A stretch of DNA of 20,142 bases, from NCBI GenBank assembly GCA_963800975.1, contig CAWDDB010000022.1, positions 1-20,142 on the forward strand, given 5' to 3'. Under the pieces are notes generated by a model. That model was not told the origin of the DNA and did not search any database. It saw only the letters and a list, made by a program, of their open reading frames with translations. The DNA is from JALYGY01 sp963800975 (lineage in GTDB: Bacteria; Actinomycetota; Rubrobacteria; Rubrobacterales; Rubrobacteraceae). Made by a program: the position numbers and the translations under genes. Each line of letters starts with the position of its first letter. Position 1 is the first letter of the stretch. Shown here piece after piece: positions 16,031 through 20,142 of this stretch.

Positions 16031-17094
16031 TCGGGGAGCCACGCCAGGCCCCCGGCGGAGCAAGGATGAGCGTCGGGCAGATAGAACACGAGCTTGGCAA
16101 ACTGCGCACGAACGACGACGGGACGCTCGCCCTCCGCTCCAGCGTGCTCAACCTGATCGTGGTGACCGACGAGGAGGCGGCGCAAGAGATCACCGACTCG
16201 GTCTCGAAGCTGGCGGGCCGCCACCCGGCTCGGGCCGTAGTATTGATCGCCGACCCCGAAGGCGAACCGAAAGTGGACGTGGGACTTTCGGCTTTCTGTC
16301 ACGCCAGGGGTGGCAGCAGCGCACAAGTCTGCGCCGAGCAGGTGACGATACACGCCGAAGGTCCTGCGGCGAGGCACCTGGAGAGCTTCGCCGGGCCACT
16401 TCTTATCCCCGACCTCCCCGTCTTCCTGTGGTACCCGGGCGAGTTCTCGCCCCGCTCGCAGGAATTCGCGGCGATGGCCGATCTCGCGGACCGGGTTATC
16501 GTGGACTCGGCGGCCTCGGAGAACCACGAAGCCTGCCTGCGCGAGATAGCAGCCCTGATCGAAGACCCCGAGATGCCTGCCATCGGGGATCTGCAGTGGG
16601 TCGGGCTCTCGCCCTGGCGCTCGCTCTTGGCCGACACCTTCGGCACTCCCGGGCGGGCGGGAGACCTCGAAAAGATCGAGAGGGCAGAGATTCTCTACGC
16701 GCCGGGCGGAGAGAACAGGGCATTGCTCCTCGCCGGCTGGCTCGCCTCCACCCTGGGATGGAAGCCCGAGAGTGCGCACCGCGACGGCAAGAGTATCGAG
16801 TTCTCCGGTCCCACGGGTCGGATCTCCGTCGTGCTCTCCCCCGATTCGCCCGACGCCAGGCTGAGGCGCATACGGCTGTACTCGGAAGAATACAGCTTCC
16901 AGGTCTCGCGCCACCGCGACCTCTCCAACGTGAGGACCACGGTGATGCGGGGAGACGAACTGCTCGCAGAGCGCACCGTCCATCTCGGCTCCTTCGATCT
17001 CGGGGTTCTGGTCGGGGAAGAGCTGCGCTATCGTGGGCGAGACGAGGCCTATGAAGGCGCTCTGCGTAAGGCCGTGGAGATACTCGACCTTTGA
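16027..17094 (+). CDS. opcA: Glucose-6-phosphate dehydrogenase assembly/activator protein OpcA
   Basis: About 355 residues, not an enzyme itself. OpcA proteins bind G6PDH and raise its activity, in cyanobacteria under redox control. Assignment rests on the position between zwf and pgl and on family features: SSVLNLIVVTDEEAAQEI near the N-terminus, RHPARAVVLIADPEGE, a central AEQVTIHAEGPAARHLESFAGPLLIPDLPVFLWYPGE and LADRVIVDSAA. The last two are well-conserved OpcA segments. Two cysteines lie close together near residues 90-101 (AFCHARGG and AQVCAEQV) and could be redox-responsive, though I cannot say whether they match the cyanobacterial ones. The preferred start is GTG at 16027, overlapping the zwf stop; ATG at 16015 would add four residues. 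The stop overlaps the pgl start as TTGA. Confidence 0.93.
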
Positions 17095-17813
17095 GCGTCC
17101 ACGTCTACAGTAGTTCGGAAGAGCTCTCCGCAGCCGCCGCGCGCGAGTTCGCGGCCAGGGCCGAGGAGGCCATCGAGGAGCGCGGGCGTTTCGCCGTGGT
17201 GCTCGCGGGCGGCTCGACGCCGGAGACCATGTACGCGATCCTGGCCCGCGACTACATGGACCGGATAGACTGGAACAGGGTCTACGTCTTCTTCGGGGAC
17301 GAGCGAAGCGTGCCCCCGCATCACGAGGACTCGAACCACAAGATGGCCAGCGAGGTGCTACTCGACCACGTCCCTGTAGGGAACGTCCACAGGATACGGG
17401 GCGAGCTGCCGCCGGAGGAGGCGGCGGAGGCCTACGAAGAGGAGTTGCGGACGTTCTTCCGGACCGATGATGTTCCACGGTTCGACCTGATACTGCTCGG
17501 CATCGGCGCCGACGGCCACACGGCGAGCCTCTTCCCCGAGACCTCGGCCATAGAGGTCGACGACCGCTGGGTCGTGGCGAACCCCGTACGCAAGCTGGAT
17601 ACCACCCGCATCACGCTCACCGTCCCCGTCATAAACGCGGCGCGGTCAGTTATCTTTCTCGTCGCGGGCGAGGACAAGGCGGAAGCGCTGGGAGAGATCC
17701 TGGACGGCGACGCGGACCCACGTGCGTATCCGGCCACCCTGATCCAACCCCCAGGCGGCCCACAATGGCTGCTCGACCAATCCGCCGCGTCATTGCTTGA
17801 CGGTCCCTCCTAA
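17091..17813 (+). CDS. pgl: 6-phosphogluconolactonase
   Basis: Hydrolyses 6-phosphogluconolactone to 6-phosphogluconate, joining the zwf and gnd steps encoded upstream. 240 residues of the DevB/SOL type. The family signatures are all present: LAGGSTPETMY (38-48), VFFGDERSVPPHHEDSN (66-82) and LLGIGADGHTASLFPE (135-150), with the catalytic His in DGHT. The start is a TTG overlapping the opcA stop as TTGA; the protein begins SVHVYSSSEEL, right where family members begin, and no ATG or GTG lies nearby. Rare initiation plus overlap suggests translation coupled to opcA. It is the last gene of the operon, with an inverted-repeat-rich convergent region after it. Confidence 0.95.
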   Translation: MSVHVYSSSEELSAAAAREFAARAEEAIEERGRFAVVLAGGSTPETMYAILARDYMDRIDWNRVYVFFGDERSVPPHHEDSNHKMASEVLLDHVPVGNVHRIRGELPPEEAAEAYEEELRTFFRTDDVPRFDLILLGIGADGHTASLFPETSAIEVDDRWVVANPVRKLDTTRITLTVPVINAARSVIFLVAGEDKAEALGEILDGDADPRAYPATLIQPPGGPQWLLDQSAASLLDGPS

Positions 17814-17839
17814 CGCCATATTTGGGCGGGTTCTGAAAT

Positions 17840-17862
17840 CGGGCGGGTTTGAAACCCGACCC
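17840..17862. repeat. Palindrome in the pgl/SDR convergent region
   Basis: CGGGTTT (17844-17850) and AAACCCG (17852-17858) are perfect inverted arms around a single G, extendable with mismatches through the flanking GGG and CCC. It is followed by CTAC. The general form, a GC-rich palindrome beside GTAG/CTAC, recurs at 17962-17986. Either a dispersed REP-like element or half of a two-way terminator. Confidence 0.5.
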
Positions 17863-17870
17863 TACACAGA

Positions 17871-17919
17871 CCGTTCGTATGCAAATGCCCCGTAGGCCGA
17901 TCGCGCGCATGCGAACCGG
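17871..17919. repeat. Imperfect inverted repeat
   Basis: CCGTTCGTATGC (17871-17882) pairs with GCATGCGAACCGG (17907-17919) with one mismatch and one bulge; about 24 bp lie between. It sits between the two strong palindromes of the same convergent region. Confidence 0.35.
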
Positions 17920-17961
17920 CCCCATGATGGATCGTCCGTACGACGAAACCCTGCACAAACC

Positions 17962-17986
17962 CGTAGGGGCGGTTCGTGAACCGCCC
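17962..17986. terminator. Perfect GC-rich hairpin, candidate bidirectional terminator
   Basis: GGGCGGTTC (17967-17975) and GAACCGCCC (17978-17986) are perfect 9-bp arms with a GT loop. A further half copy, GAACCGCCC, is at 17995-18003. Genes converge on this stretch from both sides, so stopping transcripts from both is a natural role. There is no T tract directly after it on the plus strand. On the minus strand, the A-run at 18006-18012 gives U residues just before the half copy. The GTAG prefix suggests a family of repeats. Confidence 0.45.
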
Positions 17987-18003
17987 GAACAACGAACCGC
18001 CCT

Positions 18004-19047
18004 CTAAAAAAACCTCTTCAGCGCGCCGACGGCGCCCTGTTTCCACGGAACCCTGTGCGAGACGCCAGAGGCGTTCTCGAACTTGCTGAGGTTGTCGAGG
18101 TACCAGCGGAAGTTGCGGATCAAGGCCTCCTTGTTGGAGAACTTGGGCGCGTAGTCCAGCCGTCTCTCGGCCTTCTCTATGGAGACGAAGGAATCCTTGG
18201 AAGCGGTCTCGTAGACCCACTTGTAGAGGGGGGAGAGCTTCAGCCGGTCGAGGAGACGCAACCCCCAGATAGCGGGCGCTGCGGGGAAACCTACCACCTT
18301 CTTGCCATGACCCGCGTAGTCGAGGACCGCCTGGTAGTCCTCCTTCATCGTCGTGAACTCGCTGGCGCCGATGTTGAAGGTGTCGTCGACCTGCTCCTCG
18401 GGGAGGGTCATGGCCAGGGTTATCGCGTCGCAGAGGTCTTCCACGTCGAGTAGCTGGTAGCGGTTGTTCCCCGAGCCGATCATGGGGAAGTTGTGTCCGG
18501 TGTAAGCCCAGTCGTAGAGGAGCGCGAAGACGCCGAGGCGCTCGGGACCCACAAACGACTTGGGGCGGATTATCGGGACGGTCAGCCCCTTGGCGCGGTA
18601 CTCCAGGCAGATCATCTCGGCCTGGATCTTGGCCTGCCCGTAAGGCCCTACGCCCTCCAGCCTGTCCGTCTCGTAGAGGGGATGGTGGTCGGGTATCCCG
18701 TAGACGGCGGTCGAGGAGACGTGGACAAAGCGCTCCACGCCGTGGCGCACGGAGGCATCGAGGACGTTGCGGGTGCCCTCCACATCGGTGGTGTAGATAT
18801 CCTCGGGCGAGTAGAGCGGCAGGGCAGCCGCGGTGTGGACGACGAAGTCGGCGCCCTCTACGGCCCGGTCCACCAGGGCTTTGTTCCTGATGTCGCCTTT
18901 GATGACCTCGACCCGGTCGCGCTCGGGATAGTCGAACTCCTCCACGTCGAGGGAGGCCACGGCGTAGCCCCTGCAGAGGAGGTGTCTTGTGAGGTTGATG
19001 CCCAGAAACCCGGCCCCGCCGGTAATGAGAACTCTCTGCTGGTCCAT
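18004..19047 (-). CDS. NAD-dependent epimerase/dehydratase (extended SDR)
   Basis: 347 residues, extended short-chain dehydrogenase fold. The cofactor motif TGGAGFLG is at 9-16 and the acidic residue ending strand 2, D34 in SLDVEE, indicates NAD(H). GDIRN follows near 51. The catalytic set is Ser111/112 in HVSSTAVYG and Y136xxxK140 in GPYGQAK. RPKSFVGPERLG and LLDVEDLCDAI resemble nucleotide-sugar epimerases and the related 3-beta-HSD branch, so the substrate (UDP-sugar or other) cannot be settled. No sugar transferase or cell-wall gene is nearby to help. The ATG at 19047 was chosen because AAGGAGA lies 5 nt upstream; an in-frame start at 19086 would add 13 residues ahead of the usual beginning. 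It is transcribed alone, convergent with pgl. Confidence 0.9.
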   Translation of the reverse strand: MDQQRVLITGGAGFLGINLTRHLLCRGYAVASLDVEEFDYPERDRVEVIKGDIRNKALVDRAVEGADFVVHTAAALPLYSPEDIYTTDVEGTRNVLDASVRHGVERFVHVSSTAVYGIPDHHPLYETDRLEGVGPYGQAKIQAEMICLEYRAKGLTVPIIRPKSFVGPERLGVFALLYDWAYTGHNFPMIGSGNNRYQLLDVEDLCDAITLAMTLPEEQVDDTFNIGASEFTTMKEDYQAVLDYAGHGKKVVGFPAAPAIWGLRLLDRLKLSPLYKWVYETASKDSFVSIEKAERRLDYAPKFSNKEALIRNFRWYLDNLSKFENASGVSHRVPWKQGAVGALKRFF

Positions 19048-19052
19048 CTGAA

Positions 19053-19059
19053 TCTCCTT
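19053..19059 (-). promoter_or_regulatory. Ribosome-binding site deciding the SDR start
   Basis: AAGGAGA on the minus strand, 5 nt before the ATG at 19047. It selects this start over the in-frame ATG at 19086. Confidence 0.6.
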
Positions 19060-19123
19060 GTGCGTGCAAGAAACCATCGGGCACATGGATGCCCGTCGTG
19101 CAAGCGGCGAATTTTAGCATGTA

Positions 19124-19187
19124 AGCACGCTCCGGCTGACGCCTCCGCTTGTCAGCTGGTCAGCACGCTCCGGCTTCGCCTCCGCTT
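19124..19187. repeat. Two direct copies of a 26/27-bp element, 38-bp period
   Basis: Copy 1 (19124-19150) and copy 2 (19162-19187) both begin AGCACGCTCCGGCT and end CGCCTCCGCTT, differing by GA versus T in the middle. The pair is bracketed by AGCATGTAAG (19117) and CAGCATGTCAG (19189). The 19048-19342 spacer is otherwise gene-free, with the SDR ribosome-binding site at its left and a short CCTGAAGCC-type repeat at 19279-19295. Could be a small interspersed repeat or tandem regulatory sites. Confidence 0.55.
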
Positions 19188-19278
19188 TCAGCATGTCAGA
19201 CTAACAGCGGTTTTCACATCGGGTGAGCCTTGAGGAGTCGGGTGTTACGTTGCGTAGCACCGCGATCGTCGGGGTTTT

Positions 19279-19295
19279 CCTGAAGCCTGATACCT
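19279..19295. repeat. Second copy of the CCTGAAGCCTGA(A/T)ACCT element
   Basis: Matches 13528-13544 at 16 of 17 positions, and like that copy lies in an intergenic gap. Here it is about 50 bp from the end of the LuxR-type gene. Confidence 0.35.
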
Positions 19296-19342
19296 GTTGC
19301 CCGCGGAGGAGGCGCATTCCCTCTGCGATCCGCTCTAAGAGC

Positions 19343-19993
19343 TCAGTCCCCGCGACGGAAGAGGTTGGCAGCCTCGGTGCGGTTGCTCACCCCAAGCAGC
19401 TTGTAGGCGGCACGCAGATGCTGCTTTATGGTCGACTCCGAGAGGTAAAGGCGCCTGCCTATCTCGGCGTTCGAGAGGCCCTCGACCACGTAACCCAAGA
19501 TCTCCCTCTGACGTACCGAGAGGGCGGCGAGGTCGCCGGATTGGTCATTGGTCAACACGTACCGAAGCAGCTCCCGGGGCGCGACGAGCTCGCCCCTGGC
19601 GGCCACCGCCAAGGCGCGCATGAGCTGGTCGGGCATCATCTCGGCGTGGACGAAACCGGAGGCTCCCGCCTGCAGGGCGTCGCGGGCGAGCGGGAGGTCC
19701 AGTTGGGGGCCGAAGACCACAACCGGTGGCGCATCCGGGCACGACTCCTGGTAGAACTTCACGCGCTCGGAGAGACCATCGCGGCTGTTGGCGCAGAGTA
19801 TGATGCAGGAAGGTACGTCCCCCGGCGGCTTGAGTCCCTGGTGGACCGTGGCCTGCTTCTCCAGGGCTCTGATGAGTCCGGCGCTCACGACAGAACGGGG
19901 GCAGTCGACCCAGACCAGGCCCAGGGACTTGGGCCTGCCCTGCGGTTCACGCATCATGTCCGTGACCCGCTCGGCCAGGAGGGAATGGAGCAT
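19343..19993 (-). CDS. LuxR/NarL-type DNA-binding regulator with a degenerate receiver domain
   Basis: 216 residues. The C-terminal LuxR helix-turn-helix (156-213) is clear: LSVRQREILGYVVEGLSNAE followed by IGRRLYLSESTIKQHLRAAYKLLGVSNR. The N-terminal half (24-130) follows the receiver pattern, with VWVDCPRSVVSAGLIRAL, a PPVVVFG strand and ALQAGASGFVHAEM. The phosphorylated Asp is missing: the strand IILCANSRDGL carries C67 at that place. The first acidic pair is a single D30, and the usual Lys after GAxGYxxK appears as A117. It therefore probably works without classical phosphorylation. No histidine kinase is adjacent. The ATG at 19993 comes just after an in-frame stop and has only a poor ribosome-binding site; ATGs at residues 13-14 are alternatives. 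Target genes are unknown. Confidence 0.85.
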   Translation of the reverse strand: MLHSLLAERVTDMMREPQGRPKSLGLVWVDCPRSVVSAGLIRALEKQATVHQGLKPPGDVPSCIILCANSRDGLSERVKFYQESCPDAPPVVVFGPQLDLPLARDALQAGASGFVHAEMMPDQLMRALAVAARGELVAPRELLRYVLTNDQSGDLAALSVRQREILGYVVEGLSNAEIGRRLYLSESTIKQHLRAAYKLLGVSNRTEAANLFRRGD

Positions 19994-20142
19994 CCCCCAC
20001 GCCGTGCGTTACTCCTCTTCTTGCGGCCACCATTCGTTAGTCCAGAAAACAGGCAGGAACTACTTGTAAGTGCTCGATCGGGTGCAGTCGGCATGTTCGG
20101 TCCAACATCTATCCTTTTGTAAGATTCCGTGGCAACCTTGTC
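19994..20142. other. Upstream region of the LuxR-type gene, to the window edge
   Basis: No gene is supported. On the minus strand AGGAG lies about 20 nt before the ATG at 19993, too far to be its normal ribosome-binding site. The region is lower in GC than its surroundings, as expected of a promoter, but I could not pick a convincing -35/-10 pair. Confidence 0.25.

Noticed and set aside
17810..19120. 436-codon open frame on the minus strand, overlapping the SDR gene in another frame
   Set aside because: The overlapping frame encodes a complete SDR with TGGAGFLG and YxxxK and a good ribosome-binding site; this one is Arg/Gly/Pro-rich and without a domain.
19943..20000. Possible 17-codon leader frame (minus strand GTG near 20000) before the LuxR-type gene
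   Set aside because: AGGAG is placed loosely upstream, but there is no composition or structural sign of a leader peptide.

Overview
The window reads as chromosomal DNA of a high-GC actinomycete, most like Rubrobacter. The signs are GTG and TTG starts, frequent AGG (Arg) and ATA (Ile) codons, tightly overlapping operons, and a pentose-phosphate operon that includes opcA, an actinobacterial/cyanobacterial accessory gene. The taxon is inferred from style and gene content, not from a marker gene.

Left edge (1-1012): the frameshifted tail of a ComEC-type metallo-beta-lactamase-fold gene, then a single-stranded DNA-binding protein with its own promoter. Its normally terminal DIPF tip is followed by 14 extra residues. 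A gene-free stretch with nested inverted repeats follows.

Catabolic region (1013-12288): a leftward GntR/FadR-family regulator diverges from a nine-gene rightward operon, plus a tenth very small ORF. Order: FAH-family hydrolase, class I glutamine amidotransferase-like hydrolase, glutamine-synthetase-like ligase, cytochrome P450, type I extradiol ring-cleavage dioxygenase, acetoacetate-decarboxylase-family enzyme, aldehyde dehydrogenase, 40-codon ORF, APC permease, PLP-dependent group II decarboxylase. Nearly all junctions overlap or lie within 10 nt. Two copies of one palindrome lie in the divergent region: one over the operon's -10 box, one beside the regulator gene. The ligase plus amidotransferase pair recalls gamma-glutamylation of anilines (AtdA1/AtdA2, TdnQ/TdnT) and polyamines. 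The dioxygenase, aldehyde dehydrogenase and FAH enzyme recall the homoprotocatechuate meta-cleavage (Hpa) route. My inference is an inducible pathway that imports an aromatic amino acid or amine, masks the amine as a gamma-glutamyl amide, hydroxylates with a P450 and cleaves the ring. This is the most interesting part of the window.

Central carbon metabolism (12406-17813): tal-gnd-zwf-opcA-pgl, covering the whole oxidative pentose-phosphate branch plus transaldolase. The 6-phosphogluconate dehydrogenase is the short form. Transketolase and phosphoglucose isomerase are not in the window.

Right edge (17814-20142): a convergent intergenic region full of inverted repeats, a leftward extended SDR (NAD-dependent epimerase/dehydratase), a spacer with a 38-bp-period direct repeat, and a leftward LuxR/NarL-type regulator whose receiver domain lacks the usual phosphorylation residues. 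I saw no tRNA, rRNA, CRISPR array, transposase or phage integrase.
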